From: AV40 sp035568175
GTDB lineage: Bacteria; Verrucomicrobiota; Verrucomicrobiia; Chthoniobacterales; UBA10450
DNA length: 64,000 nt
Assembly: GCA_035568175.1 (NCBI GenBank)
Contig: DATMON010000024.1
Span: 111,510 to 175,509, forward strand
Direction: 5' to 3'
Positions 32,276 to 41,504 of this stretch are shown piece by piece (position 1 is the stretch's first letter; every line of letters begins with the position of its first letter). A program made the position numbers and the translations under genes. Under the pieces are notes generated by a model. It saw only the letters and a list, made by a program, of their open reading frames with translations. It ran no database searches and had not been told where the DNA came from.

Positions 32276-33001
32276 TTATCTAGCTGCTAAGGCACGATCC
32301 ATTACCAATCCATCAATCATGATTTGTTCGATCCGGGCGCGCTCAGCTTCGAATTCATCGTTGGTGCAGGAGGCACTGACCCAAACCGCCTCGTCCAGGA
32401 CCAGCTTCACCCGTGCGAATGGAAGTGCGATGGCAAATCCGTCCCAGCTTTTGAATCGAGCGTAACGCGAAGACTCGATGTGGAGCGGAACGACTGGACG
32501 GCCAGTCTTCTGCGCGAACCACAGCGCCCCCGGCTTTAAATGATACCGTGGACCGAGCGGACCGTCCGGTGTGACCATCACGTCCTGCCGTTTTTCCATC
32601 TGTGCCGACAGTTCGCGCATCATGTTCGGCGCTCGTGGCGACGTCGCGACCCGGACCGCTGTCAGCCCGAAGTGGCCGAGGAACAATGACAGGAGCGCGC
32701 CTTCCGGAGTTGTGCTGGTGAGAACGCAGGCGGGTCGTCCATGGCGCCGGCATATGCGCTCGTATAATACCGGCATGTTGGCGATGCGGTTATGCCATAG
32801 TAAAAAAATCACCGGACGTTCGAGCCGATCGGAAAAGTAGCCGGATTTATCCTCGACCGAGTAGCGCAACGTCAAACCGTAAAGCCGCATGGCCCAGGCG
32901 AGCGCGGCCATTGCCAGGCGCCACAATAATCCCGGTTCGGTTTGTAACCGCAGGCGGAAGAAGTAACCGACCTTGCGGATGAAGCGATAGCGCAACGACA
33001 T
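32276..33001 (-). CDS. Lysophospholipid acyltransferase-like protein (DUF374 type)
   Basis: The protein has 241 aa. VIFLLWHNRIANMPVLY provides the catalytic His region of the LPLAT fold, VLTSTTPEGALLS and VMVTPDGPLGPRYHLKPGALWFAQKTGRPVVPLHIE are DUF374 landmarks. An N-terminal hydrophobic segment (LLWRLAMAALAWAMRLYGL) should anchor it. Some DUF374 proteins sit in lipid A and outer-membrane lipid clusters, and the family is proposed to acylate lipid acceptors. I chose the Met of MSLRYRF; a longer frame would overlap the ACP gene in a shadow-like leader. Confidence 0.85.
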   Translation of the reverse strand: MSLRYRFIRKVGYFFRLRLQTEPGLLWRLAMAALAWAMRLYGLTLRYSVEDKSGYFSDRLERPVIFLLWHNRIANMPVLYERICRRHGRPACVLTSTTPEGALLSLFLGHFGLTAVRVATSPRAPNMMRELSAQMEKRQDVMVTPDGPLGPRYHLKPGALWFAQKTGRPVVPLHIESSRYARFKSWDGFAIALPFARVKLVLDEAVWVSASCTNDEFEAERARIEQIMIDGLVMDRALAAR

Positions 33002-33054
33002 TCCCGCGGGCGCCCGCCGAACACGTTGCGCTCGTTCTGTATCCGTTGCCGCGT

Positions 33055-33426
33055 TCAAGATCCGGAGCGCACTTGCGCAAATCGTTGCTGCAAGAATCCA
33101 ATCACATCGCCAATTGTCTTCATCTGCTTCAGGTCCGCGTCCTCGATCGTCAGGTTCAACGCGTCCTGCATATCGAGCACGATCTCCATCATCGTGAGTG
33201 AATCGATCCCGAGTGAGCCGAGCGGTGTTTCCGGCGTAGCTTGTTCGACCGCCGGCTGAGTTTCTTCGCGGACATAGCGCCACACAATCCCGCGGACGAT
33301 CGTCGGGATCAGCTCGATATCACCGGTACGCCGGAGGTCAATGATCGCGTCAGAAGTCCCTTCTCGACATCGCCTGAAGTTGTGTCTGATCTGTCCGATT
33401 TCTTCCTGGGTCAGTGAGGCAGTCAT
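33055..33426 (-). CDS. Acyl carrier protein with N-terminal extension
   Basis: The protein has 123 aa. LGSLGIDSLTMMEIVLDMQD is the phosphopantetheine-attachment motif with Ser76, and acidic helices around it are typical of ACP. About 45 residues precede the domain (including TGDIELIPTIVRGIVWRYVRE), longer than housekeeping ACP at roughly 78 aa. The gene is 12 bp after the P450 and upstream of the acyltransferase and KAS, so this ACP probably carries a chain that those enzymes process. It is not a polyketide-synthase fragment: no other PKS domains are near. Confidence 0.9.
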   Translation of the reverse strand: MTASLTQEEIGQIRHNFRRCREGTSDAIIDLRRTGDIELIPTIVRGIVWRYVREETQPAVEQATPETPLGSLGIDSLTMMEIVLDMQDALNLTIEDADLKQMKTIGDVIGFLQQRFAQVRSGS

Positions 33427-33438
33427 AGTTTCGCCGGG

Positions 33439-34755
33439 TCAAACCCGCGGTTCGATTCGCATTTTGATGCCGTGCCGCGCGCGAAGAGTCAATTGCGGTT
33501 GTAACGCGATCGGGTGACCCGGCACAAGTTTGAGTCTCCATTTCTGCGCCAGGGTCGCGAGGCAAAGCGCGCCTTCCATTCCCGCAAAACCTTCTCCCAG
33601 GCAGGAGCGACTCCCACCGGAAAACGGAAAATAACAAAATCGCGGACGGGCCGATCGAGCTTCTGTTGTCCATCGGTTCGGGTCGAATGCTTCCGGATTC
33701 GGGAACCACCGCGGGTCCCGATGGGTGACGTATTGCGAGAGAATCACAACTGAACCCGGCGCAATAGTCACATCACCGATCCGGCACTCCCGAATTGCAC
33801 TCCGGCCGATCGCCCAAGCTGGCGGATAAAGTCGCAGCGCTTCGGCGAAGATGCGCGCGGTCAAGCCAAGCTTCGGAACCTGGTCAAACCGTGGAATGCG
33901 TCGATTGAGCACTCGATCCACTTCCTCGTGAAATTCTGCTTCCACTTCCGGATGCTGTGAAAGCAGATACCAACTCCACGCCAATGCATTTGCCGAGGTC
34001 TCGTGACCGGCGAGAAAAATCGTCATCACCTCATCGCGCACCTGTTGATCGCTCATTCGGCGTCCGCCTTTTTCCGAATCTTCCGCAAGCAGAAACACCG
34101 AGAGCAAATCTCTGCTATCAATGCCGGTCGCCCGCCGCTCCTTGATCATTCGATAAACGACCGAATCAAGCCGTCCAAGCGCGTTTTCAAAATCCTTCCG
34201 GTCGGCCGGGGGGAGGATGGAACGTTCAAACTGCTCCAGAATCTCGCTCAATGCCGCACGGATTTCTTCAGCGTCGGATTCGACATCGGCACCGAACAGG
34301 GTGCCGGCGACAATCATCATCGCGAGCCAGTTCATCTCCCGACAGATGTCGACAACTGTGTTCGGTCGCCAACGCTCTCCTAATCGAAGAGCGAGAGATG
34401 TCATTTGCTCGGCGTACGAGGCAATTTGTTCGTGACGAAAGGCCGGCTGAGACAGGCGCCGCTGAGTGAGATGGAAATCGCCTTCGCTCACGAAGAGTCC
34501 TTGACCGAGGACTTCTTTGATCCGATCGACCGCGAACCATTTGGTAAAATTGCGGTCCTGCGCGACCACGACTTCGCGGATGTAATCAGGATGGTTGAGG
34601 AGATAGAGATCGTGCTCGTGATCGCCGAGGCGGAAACAGGCGATGTCGCCCTGCTCCTGCGCGAGCTTTGTGAAAAATGCGAGCGGATCGCGGCGCATGG
34701 CATAAAGCGCTGCGCCGGGTGCAACCGAGGTGAAGACAGGCTTGGGCATAGTCAT
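33439..34755 (-). CDS. Cytochrome P450
   Basis: This is a soluble bacterial P450 of 438 aa. The I-helix has FLAGHETSANAL, the K-helix EALR (ExxR), and the heme loop FPFSGGSRSCLGEGFA with Cys385 as the thiolate ligand. The overall style resembles fatty-acid-type P450s (CYP102/CYP4-like sequence features such as the AGHET and W-x-x-R segments). As first gene of a run with ACP, acyltransferase and KAS it may hydroxylate or desaturate an ACP-bound acyl chain, as P450-BioI does. No ferredoxin or reductase gene lies nearby. The upstream 180 bp likely hold the promoter. Confidence 0.92.
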   Translation of the reverse strand: MTMPKPVFTSVAPGAALYAMRRDPLAFFTKLAQEQGDIACFRLGDHEHDLYLLNHPDYIREVVVAQDRNFTKWFAVDRIKEVLGQGLFVSEGDFHLTQRRLSQPAFRHEQIASYAEQMTSLALRLGERWRPNTVVDICREMNWLAMMIVAGTLFGADVESDAEEIRAALSEILEQFERSILPPADRKDFENALGRLDSVVYRMIKERRATGIDSRDLLSVFLLAEDSEKGGRRMSDQQVRDEVMTIFLAGHETSANALAWSWYLLSQHPEVEAEFHEEVDRVLNRRIPRFDQVPKLGLTARIFAEALRLYPPAWAIGRSAIRECRIGDVTIAPGSVVILSQYVTHRDPRWFPNPEAFDPNRWTTEARSARPRFCYFPFSGGSRSCLGEGFAGMEGALCLATLAQKWRLKLVPGHPIALQPQLTLRARHGIKMRIEPRV

Positions 34756-34936
34756 TCGCCTCGGTATCGGGCAGGCAAGCTGTTACAGTTCGGGTTTGTC
34801 ATGCCGCGGGTTTTGCTGCCATAAATGACTAACCGACCGCGATGCGATTCCAAGCTCGTATGATTGTTGCCGTGCGACCCCCCAGTCCGTCGCCGGCCAA
34901 CGCTGCTTTCGGCCGAGGTAACTCTTAATCGACGCA

Positions 34937-36304
34937 ATGGGCTCGAACAAAGATCGGATATGCGTGGCAATTATCTTTCTGGCCACCTTTGTTGTTTTTC
35001 GGATTTCGCCAATTCACACAGTGAGCGATTCGACGTACGAAATGATGTTTAGTGAGCAGTTGCTGCGGAACCACACCTTCAGCTTCGACCGCAGCGCGTT
35101 TCCATCATTACAATCGAAAAACCCCGGACAAGTCCACCGCGGAGGTGTCGATCAACCGTATCAGATAGACCAGGTCGGGGACCGTTTCTATTATTTGTTT
35201 CCGATGGGCAGTGTCATTCTCTCTACGCCCTACGTGGCTCTCGCGAACATCATGGGCACCTCCGCCATCGATCAAAATGGAATCTACGACAACCGCGGCG
35301 AATCGCGGATAGAGGCAGGTCTCGCCGCGCTTCTCATGGCCGGCTTCTCCGTGATTATCTTTTTGACGGCCCGGCTGCTCCTTCCGTTTCGATGGAGCTT
35401 ACTCGTTGTATTGGCAACAGCCTTCGGAACTCAAATTTGGAGCACCGCTTCACGCGCAATGTGGTCGCACACATGGGGAGTGTTCATCCTCGGTTTCGTT
35501 ATCTGGCTAATTGTCAGAACGGAAACGAAACAAACGCGTCTGAGCCCCGTGCTTCTCGCCAACTGCCTAATGTGGTCATATTTTGTCCGGCCGACATTCA
35601 GCATCTCGATTGCTGGGATCGCGCTCTATTTGGTTATTTATCATCGAGCTATTCTGCTTTCCTTCGCTGTCACGGCCTGTCTCTGGTTGGGCTGCTTTGT
35701 CGCCTACTCGCGGTATCACTTCGGGCAACTTCTACCGCCCTATTATCAATCACGTAATTTCCGCTTTGGCATGTCCTTCTGGGAGGGTTTCGCGGGCAGT
35801 CTGATTAGTCCGTCACGCGGGTTATTGATTTACGTTCCAGTGGTTATGTTCGTCGCCTATTTGTTAGTGCGTTATCGCCAAGCTTTGCGAACAAGGCTGT
35901 TCATCCTGTCCATCAGTGTTGTCTGCGCTCACTTGATACTGATTTCTGGATTCATCCTATGGTACGCTGGCCACTGTTACGGGCCGCGCCTGAGCACCGA
36001 TTTGGTCCCGTGGTTTGCGTTACTCGGGATGCTTGCGATCAAGGCAAGGTTACAATGGAGAGAGAAGAACCCGACCCAGGATTCGGTCCTTCGCGTGCGG
36101 ACCGAGTGGGGTTTTGCTGCGCTGTTGCTTGTGTGCAGCGCCACACTCAACGGGATTGGCGCCATTTCGCGGGATGCCTCGGCCTGGAACATCCGACCCA
36201 CTAATATAGACGAGGACGTTGGGCGTCTCTGGGACTGGAAGCATCCGCAGTTCCTGGGCGCGTCTCGCGATACGACTGCTCGAGCTAACACTGCACCTCC
36301 TTGA
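34937..36304 (+). CDS. GT-C-type polytopic membrane protein
   Basis: The 455 aa have about ten hydrophobic helices. The first loop contains SDSTYEMMFSEQLLRNHTF, with the acidic residue expected near a GT-C active site. Late in the protein WYAGHCYGPRLSTDLVPWF matches a signature seen in uncharacterised bacterial GT39-like proteins. It is probably a periplasmic-side sugar transferase using a polyprenyl-phosphate donor; donor and acceptor are unknown. It is divergent from the P450 operon and converges with a GT4-like gene. Its codon use looks somewhat less GC-rich than its neighbours. Confidence 0.72.
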   Translation: MGSNKDRICVAIIFLATFVVFRISPIHTVSDSTYEMMFSEQLLRNHTFSFDRSAFPSLQSKNPGQVHRGGVDQPYQIDQVGDRFYYLFPMGSVILSTPYVALANIMGTSAIDQNGIYDNRGESRIEAGLAALLMAGFSVIIFLTARLLLPFRWSLLVVLATAFGTQIWSTASRAMWSHTWGVFILGFVIWLIVRTETKQTRLSPVLLANCLMWSYFVRPTFSISIAGIALYLVIYHRAILLSFAVTACLWLGCFVAYSRYHFGQLLPPYYQSRNFRFGMSFWEGFAGSLISPSRGLLIYVPVVMFVAYLLVRYRQALRTRLFILSISVVCAHLILISGFILWYAGHCYGPRLSTDLVPWFALLGMLAIKARLQWREKNPTQDSVLRVRTEWGFAALLLVCSATLNGIGAISRDASAWNIRPTNIDEDVGRLWDWKHPQFLGASRDTTARANTAPP

Positions 36305-36316
36305 TTTGCTAACGGC

Positions 36317-37690
36317 TCAACGATTTCGTCGGTGCGTGCGATCGGTGCGATTACGCTTATCCGGCGTATTACGTTGGTCGAACAACCGGCTGATGGCGCC
36401 GGCGAGGTTTGGCAGCAAAACTCCGGCCGCCTCGTCGGCGAACCAAGCGCTGATGGCGCGGCCCGTGCGGCCCGACACCCAGTCGACGGCTTGGCGAGGC
36501 CGAGAACGGAGAGTTGCTTCCACCAAGTCAAGCAGAGCGCGCACATAAGCATCCACGGTATGATGCTCTTTGACATAGTGGCGGCCGTTACGTCCAAGTT
36601 GCCGGTAGGACTCGGGCGCGCGTAGGAAGTTCGCGAAGTGAGTCTGGATGTCTTCCAATTCGGCGTCCTGCCGGACGCGCGCGATGATATCGTTTGGAAG
36701 CGTTGCGTACCATCCGATATCGGTCACGAGACTCGGCAGGCCGTGCTGCCAAATCCGAAGTTGGCTGGCGGAAACTTCGCCCATGGTCGGATTGCGCAGG
36801 TTCACAGCCAGATCGCTGCGCGACAAGGCCGCGGTCAGCTCGGTTGCAGGGACGAAGCCATGTATCGTGACAAGGTCGGTTAGCTCGAAGTCGTGAATCA
36901 TTTGCCGGATCGAGTTCTCGTTTTCCAAAATGCCATAGACATCGAGCCGGAACCGATGCCTTTGCGGAAAGGTGCGCAAAGCGTTGAGAACGGAATCGAG
37001 CCGGCGGTTAGGTCCCAGGAAACCAAAGGTAATGATGCGATATGTTCGTTCGTTGGACCGGGGGTCGCTCTGCTCGTTTTCATCGACCTCCTCAGCGCCA
37101 TCAGGCAAGGCAAAGAGGGGAACGTAGGCAACCGGCAATGTCGTAGTATTAGCCAGCAATGAGCGACCAAGCTCAGTATGAACCACAACGCCGATGGCGT
37201 TCTCAAGCGCTGCGCCGGTAAGCGAACAGGCCTGACCCATCTCGTCGGCGCTACGCGCGCCGGAAAGGAAAGCCTCAGCCAACTCAGGTCCGCTCCCGGG
37301 ATGATAAAACTCCATCATTTCGCGATACTCACTTGGGCTCAGTCCCAGGTTTCGGACCACCAGAGCGGCGAAGAACTGCTGCACATCCAGGTCATGCAAA
37401 ACTACGATGCCGGGATGTTGGCGGTTCACCTGCCAGATGGGCGCGTGAAATTCCGGGTGATTACCAATGTGAAAAATCGTTACATCTGCGGCATTGATCT
37501 CCGCCCACGGCATGTTGGTCGGGTCGTAGTGGAGCACACGGGCATGTTCTTCTAATTCGGGAGACCAACTCACTTCATGCGCCCAGAGCGTCACACTCGA
37601 TTGCCTGGCCAAGGCCGGCAATGCCGCCGCGGTATCGAGCGCGATCGATGAGGGCGTGGGCGGGACAGGTGAAAACCAATTTAGTTTCAC
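36317..37690 (-). CDS. GT4-like glycosyltransferase
   Basis: The 457 aa start at a GTG that overlaps the upstream glycosyltransferase stop (GTGA). The reading VKLNWFSPVPPTPSSIA is a typical GT-B N-terminus. FGFLGPNRRLDSVLNAL, RFRLDVYGIL, LVTIHGFVP and AVNLRNPTMGEVSASQLRIWQHGLP form the donor domain with its E-x-S-x-x-x-L region. It lacks the standard E-x7-E pair in perfect form. About 60 extra residues rich in Ala and Trp close the C-terminus. It is probably involved in surface glycan assembly with the gene upstream. Confidence 0.78.
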   Translation of the reverse strand: MKLNWFSPVPPTPSSIALDTAAALPALARQSSVTLWAHEVSWSPELEEHARVLHYDPTNMPWAEINAADVTIFHIGNHPEFHAPIWQVNRQHPGIVVLHDLDVQQFFAALVVRNLGLSPSEYREMMEFYHPGSGPELAEAFLSGARSADEMGQACSLTGAALENAIGVVVHTELGRSLLANTTTLPVAYVPLFALPDGAEEVDENEQSDPRSNERTYRIITFGFLGPNRRLDSVLNALRTFPQRHRFRLDVYGILENENSIRQMIHDFELTDLVTIHGFVPATELTAALSRSDLAVNLRNPTMGEVSASQLRIWQHGLPSLVTDIGWYATLPNDIIARVRQDAELEDIQTHFANFLRAPESYRQLGRNGRHYVKEHHTVDAYVRALLDLVEATLRSRPRQAVDWVSGRTGRAISAWFADEAAGVLLPNLAGAISRLFDQRNTPDKRNRTDRTHRRNR

Positions 37691-38736
37691 GCGAGTAACT
37701 GCTTCACCACTTTCGTCCAGGAGAGACCGAGCGCCTCGTAATGAGCCCGCCCGGCGTGCCCGAGTTTCTTCGCCAGCTCGCGATTCTGCCAAAGCGTGTC
37801 GATAGCCGCCGCCAAATTGTCGGGATTCGCCGGCGTAATCAGGCCCGTTTTGTCAGGCAGGACAAACTCTAGTGGCCCGCCGGAATCGTCGCACGTGATC
37901 ACGGCCTTGGAAGCAAGCATCGCCTCCAGCGTGATGTAACCGTAATCTTCGTCGAAGGTCGGATAGACAACGGCGATCGCGCGCGCGTAGGTGTCGCGCT
38001 TTTCTTCTTCTGAGAGAAATCCAACCCACTCGGTGCGCGAGTCGATGCCCATTTCGCGCGTCAAACGCATGAGCCCTTCGCCATACGGCGCTTGATCGGC
38101 AAGACCGCTGAATCTCAACCGCACTGGATTGCGTGTGAGTGCGAGCGCGCGAAGGGCAAGGTCCTGCCGCTTGTTGGTGGAGAGGCGGCTCGGAAAGAAA
38201 ATGTAGTCGTCAACTTCATTGGCACAGTAGAAGTGGTCAGCGTGTGCCGGTGGATGATAGAGTGGAGTCGAGTCGACATTCCAAAAATCACGCAAACGCC
38301 GAGTGACGTTTTCCGAGACGGTAAAAAGCGCCTTCGCCTCCTCGCACATCTTCGCATCAGCCCGGCGAATGATGTCGCGCACAATGACGCCACGCGCAGC
38401 GGTGTGCAGATTGCCTAAAGAATTATTCCAGAGATCATATGCCGGCCGGTGCTGGTGCATGAGCCAGACCACCTTGTTGGGATGAGGCATTAGATAGGCA
38501 GGAAACTTCAGAGCGATCAGCCGATCTACCGTCGCGCCGTTGATTTCGGCTAAATCCATCAGGGCGCAGGACAGCATCTGATCGGGAATGCGCTCCGCAT
38601 TTCCGGCATCGAATGGAATTGTGACCAACTCCGCCTGATGCCCAGCGGCGAGCAGCGCGTTGATCAGTTGCTCGGCGTGGATTTCCGCTCCGCCTTGAAC
38701 AAAAGGCGTCCGAACAGATGCGACGATAACGCGCAT
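37687..38736 (-). CDS. GT4-family glycosyltransferase
   Basis: The GT-B protein has 349 aa: VIVASVRTPFVQGGAEIHAEQLI at the N-terminus, VWLMHQHRPAYDLW, FTVSENVTRRL, YIFFPSRLSTNKRQDLALRAL and YPTFDEDYGYITLEAMLASKAVIT with the E-x7-E motif (E...TLE). The donor is probably a nucleotide hexose. It is the middle gene of a three-gene run (coiled-coil protein, this gene, the GT4-like gene), with 9-bp and overlapping junctions. Confidence 0.87.
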   Translation of the reverse strand: MRVIVASVRTPFVQGGAEIHAEQLINALLAAGHQAELVTIPFDAGNAERIPDQMLSCALMDLAEINGATVDRLIALKFPAYLMPHPNKVVWLMHQHRPAYDLWNNSLGNLHTAARGVIVRDIIRRADAKMCEEAKALFTVSENVTRRLRDFWNVDSTPLYHPPAHADHFYCANEVDDYIFFPSRLSTNKRQDLALRALALTRNPVRLRFSGLADQAPYGEGLMRLTREMGIDSRTEWVGFLSEEEKRDTYARAIAVVYPTFDEDYGYITLEAMLASKAVITCDDSGGPLEFVLPDKTGLITPANPDNLAAAIDTLWQNRELAKKLGHAGRAHYEALGLSWTKVVKQLLA

Positions 38737-38745
38737 GCGCTACTT

Positions 38746-39117
38746 TTACTCCGCGGGCGGGATCTGCTTCTGCAAAGCGGCGAGCTGCGTTCGCAAATCC
38801 CTGATCTCTTCGACCATTTCCTGCGTTTGCGCAGAAAGGTGGAACAGCGCGTCGATCAGGCTGTCGTTTACCGCGCCCTGATTTCGCAGGAGACGCCGCA
38901 ACGGCTTCATCGCCCGAACGAACGATTTCCTGTGTGCACGCTTCAACGAATCGTGCACCTGACAGAGATGAGCATCAGACGGTAGGCTGGCCGGCAGCGG
39001 CTTTGTTACAACACGATGACTAGGCCGCCACGGATCTGTGCTGGCCGCGTCGTAAATCTGTTTCATTATTTCCCGCGGAGAAACCGCGGCCGACTCTTGC
39101 CTGAATGGCTTCTTCAC
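38746..39117 (-). CDS. Small hypothetical protein with C-terminal coiled coil
   Basis: The 123 aa are basic in the N-terminal half (PWRPSHRVV, LKRAHRKSFVRAMKPLRRLLRNQ). A heptad-like helix, QTQEMVEEIRDLRTQLAALQKQ, closes the protein. No signal peptide or known motif is seen. Small proteins of this kind often precede glycosyltransferases in surface-glycan clusters and may act as scaffold or chain-length partners; for this one that is only a suggestion from position, 9 bp upstream of a GT4 gene. Confidence 0.6.
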   Translation of the reverse strand: MKKPFRQESAAVSPREIMKQIYDAASTDPWRPSHRVVTKPLPASLPSDAHLCQVHDSLKRAHRKSFVRAMKPLRRLLRNQGAVNDSLIDALFHLSAQTQEMVEEIRDLRTQLAALQKQIPPAE

Positions 39118-39290
39118 CTAATTGAGTCTTACACTGTCAATGCGAAGCAGCGCAAGCAAACGGAGTACTGCGGGCTATTCTATTGCTGAAACAAAAGCAG
39201 CCATTCTGGTATTGCATAACACCCGCGGAAGAATGTTTGATGTTCGACGTTTGAGATTGATTTGCACGCGACAATCAGCGGTCTAGGACG

Positions 39291-40664
39291 ATGACACCGA
39301 CGTATCTGGGGAAATTGTCGTCTCTGCCGATTTTGTTTGGCATCGCCACTAATCCGTTGGCCACGACGCGTCGCCTACACCGTAAACACGGCCCCTATGT
39401 CCTTCTGCATTATCCGCACTCGCGGCCTTCGCGTCCGCAAATGCTGGGTTGTATTGCCGACGCTGAACTCTATCGCACCATGTACTCCAATCTGGACGCG
39501 TGGCGAGGGGTGAACGTCGCCATGCGCGCGTTCAAAAACCACGCGGCCTCACGGCTCAGCCTTTCCATGACCCGTCTGCGAGGTGCACGGCACGCTCATT
39601 ATCGCCGGCTGATCAGTCTGCCGCTGAGTAAACCGGCCGTTGCAGCCATGAGTCCGGACATGGCGACGGTTGCGCAGCGTCATGTTCAAGCGTGGCCGCG
39701 CGGGGAAGCGATCAATGTGATGCTACTCACCGAACATCTGATGCAGGATCTTTCCATCAAATTGCTGTTTGGGGACGATCATAAACGGGCGCTACCGATC
39801 GCCCGCAAGATCAGCTACGCGGCGGCAGCGTCCTGGCCGTTTCCCGGCCGTGCTTATTGGAGGTGGCTCCGAACGGCGCCGAAGCTTGAAGTCGAGATCA
39901 TGGAGTGGGCCGCGCAAAAACACGGTGAGATCGATCCGAAAGACATCCTCTCCATTCTGGTTAACAACCCTGACGAACGCGGTGAGCCGGCGACCCGTGA
40001 GTTGATCGGCAGCATTCTCATATTCACGTTCGGAGCGACCTACGAAACTTGTCAGAACGCGTTGAACTGGACGCTGCTTTTGTTGTCGCAGCATCGGACC
40101 ATCGCCATTCGCTTGGCCGAAGAAATTGACGAGGCTGTCGCTGGTGCACCTCCGTCGATGGATAAAATTGGTGAGCTGCCCTTACTGGATGGAGTCCTCA
40201 AGGAATCAATGCGGCTATTTCCTCCCATCCCAATCGGATTTCGCCGTTCGCTCAGCGAAACAAACCTCGGCGACATCCGAGTTCCTCCCGGCCTGCGCGT
40301 TCTGGCCAGCGCCTATCTCATCAATCGAAACCCCGAGATTTATCGCGATCCTTCCCGTTTCCATCCGGAGCGGTGGCTAGACCTGCAACCTTCCCCTTAC
40401 GATTATACCGTCTTTGGCGCGGGAGGCCGGATGTGTCCTGGCGCTGCTTTCGGAACTCAAATGGCCAAGATCGCACTGGCCGCTATTTTATCGAGATATC
40501 GTATCGAACTGGCTGCTGGAACGCGAATAAACCATCGCACCACCATCACCCTCTCTCCGTCTCCCGCATTGCGGATTATTTTTCGCGACAAAACAACCAT
40601 GCCCGTCGCGGTCCCGTTTGCTGGCACCGTCCACGAACTGGTCGATCTGCCCGCCGCTATGTAA
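39291..40664 (+). CDS. Cytochrome P450 (second, divergent)
   Basis: The 457 aa have a K-helix KESMR (ExxR), the PERW segment and a heme loop, FGAGGRMCPGAAFG, with Cys382. The I-helix reads FTFGATYETCQNAL, with Gly-Ala-x-x-Glu-Thr in the oxygen-activation site. It shares little with the P450 at 33.4 kb beyond family motifs. N-terminal residues PLATTRRLHRKHGPYVLLHYP are typical of P450s that act on lipids or terpenoids. It is followed 12 bp later by a methyltransferase; together they look like tailoring enzymes for a small molecule or lipid. Redox partners are not nearby. Confidence 0.9.
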   Translation: MTPTYLGKLSSLPILFGIATNPLATTRRLHRKHGPYVLLHYPHSRPSRPQMLGCIADAELYRTMYSNLDAWRGVNVAMRAFKNHAASRLSLSMTRLRGARHAHYRRLISLPLSKPAVAAMSPDMATVAQRHVQAWPRGEAINVMLLTEHLMQDLSIKLLFGDDHKRALPIARKISYAAAASWPFPGRAYWRWLRTAPKLEVEIMEWAAQKHGEIDPKDILSILVNNPDERGEPATRELIGSILIFTFGATYETCQNALNWTLLLLSQHRTIAIRLAEEIDEAVAGAPPSMDKIGELPLLDGVLKESMRLFPPIPIGFRRSLSETNLGDIRVPPGLRVLASAYLINRNPEIYRDPSRFHPERWLDLQPSPYDYTVFGAGGRMCPGAAFGTQMAKIALAAILSRYRIELAAGTRINHRTTITLSPSPALRIIFRDKTTMPVAVPFAGTVHELVDLPAAM

Positions 40665-40676
40665 TCGCCAATTGAG

Positions 40677-41474
40677 ATGTCAGCACCAAGCCAAACGACC
40701 CGCCTTTACGACCGCCTGATGGTGGGAAGTGTCGTCCGCCGATATTACGATAACAGCGGCTTCTTCAATTTTGGCTGTTGGACGGCGCAAACGAAATCAC
40801 AGCGCGCCGCCAGCCAAGAGCTGGTGGATCAACTGGTAGACAGACTGCCTAACAAAACCGGCTCCATCCTCGATGTGGCCTGCGGGCTAGGCGCTTCGTC
40901 GGAGCGGCTCGCGCATACGTTCGCACCGCAAATGATAACCGGCATAAACATCTCGAAGACGCAGATTGACCTGGCGCGGGAGCGATGCCCCGGCGCCACT
41001 TTTGCGGTAATGGACGCCACTGAACTTCAGTTTTCCGATGCTCATTTCGACGCGGTCATTTGCGTGGAGGCAGCGTTTCATTTCAATACGCGCGACGATT
41101 TTTTCCGCGAAGCTTTCCGAGTGCTTAAGCCAGGAGGTTCGCTGGTCATGTCCGATATCTTGTTCAAACACTTTTCGGAAACGTTGGGGAAAATGGGGCA
41201 CGTTCCGCGCGCCAATCATGTTCGCGATAGCGCAGAATATCGGAACCGATTATCAGTAGCCGGTTTCACAAATATTGACATCAAGGATGAGACGAACGCT
41301 TGTCTCGGCAAATTCCGCACAAACCTTGCCCGCTGGCCGATGACCGAGTATCGAGCCGGGCGTCTGAGACTCACCAGGGCTGTTGGTACGTCGCTCGTCT
41401 GCCGGGCCGTGGCGGCCTATTTTGGCTTCTTTTGCAAAGCATACCTGCTCGTTTCGGCTCGCAAAAGCGCATGA
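40677..41474 (+). CDS. Class I SAM methyltransferase, natural-product tailoring type
   Basis: The protein has 265 aa. SILDVACGLGASSERLA is motif I, FAVMDATELQFSDAHFDAVICVEAAFHF covers motifs II and III with the conserved V-E-A, and AFRVLKPGGSLVMSDI is the post-motif strand. The leader YYDNSGFFNFGCW (YYD-x-x-G-x-F-N-x-G-x-W) is typical of small-molecule O- or C-methyltransferases, for example of quinone or polyketide type. It is most likely co-transcribed with the P450 in front. The gene converges with the bifunctional glycosyltransferase. Confidence 0.87.
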   Translation: MSAPSQTTRLYDRLMVGSVVRRYYDNSGFFNFGCWTAQTKSQRAASQELVDQLVDRLPNKTGSILDVACGLGASSERLAHTFAPQMITGINISKTQIDLARERCPGATFAVMDATELQFSDAHFDAVICVEAAFHFNTRDDFFREAFRVLKPGGSLVMSDILFKHFSETLGKMGHVPRANHVRDSAEYRNRLSVAGFTNIDIKDETNACLGKFRTNLARWPMTEYRAGRLRLTRAVGTSLVCRAVAAYFGFFCKAYLLVSARKSA

Positions 41475-41504
41475 CATAACCAATCACGTTACGGTCCAAC
41501 TTCA

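Noticed and set aside
32276..33283. Longer form of the acyltransferase starting inside the ACP gene
   Set aside because: The extra 94 residues lie in another frame of the ACP gene and have no protein-like pattern; the Met at 33001 begins the recognisable domain.
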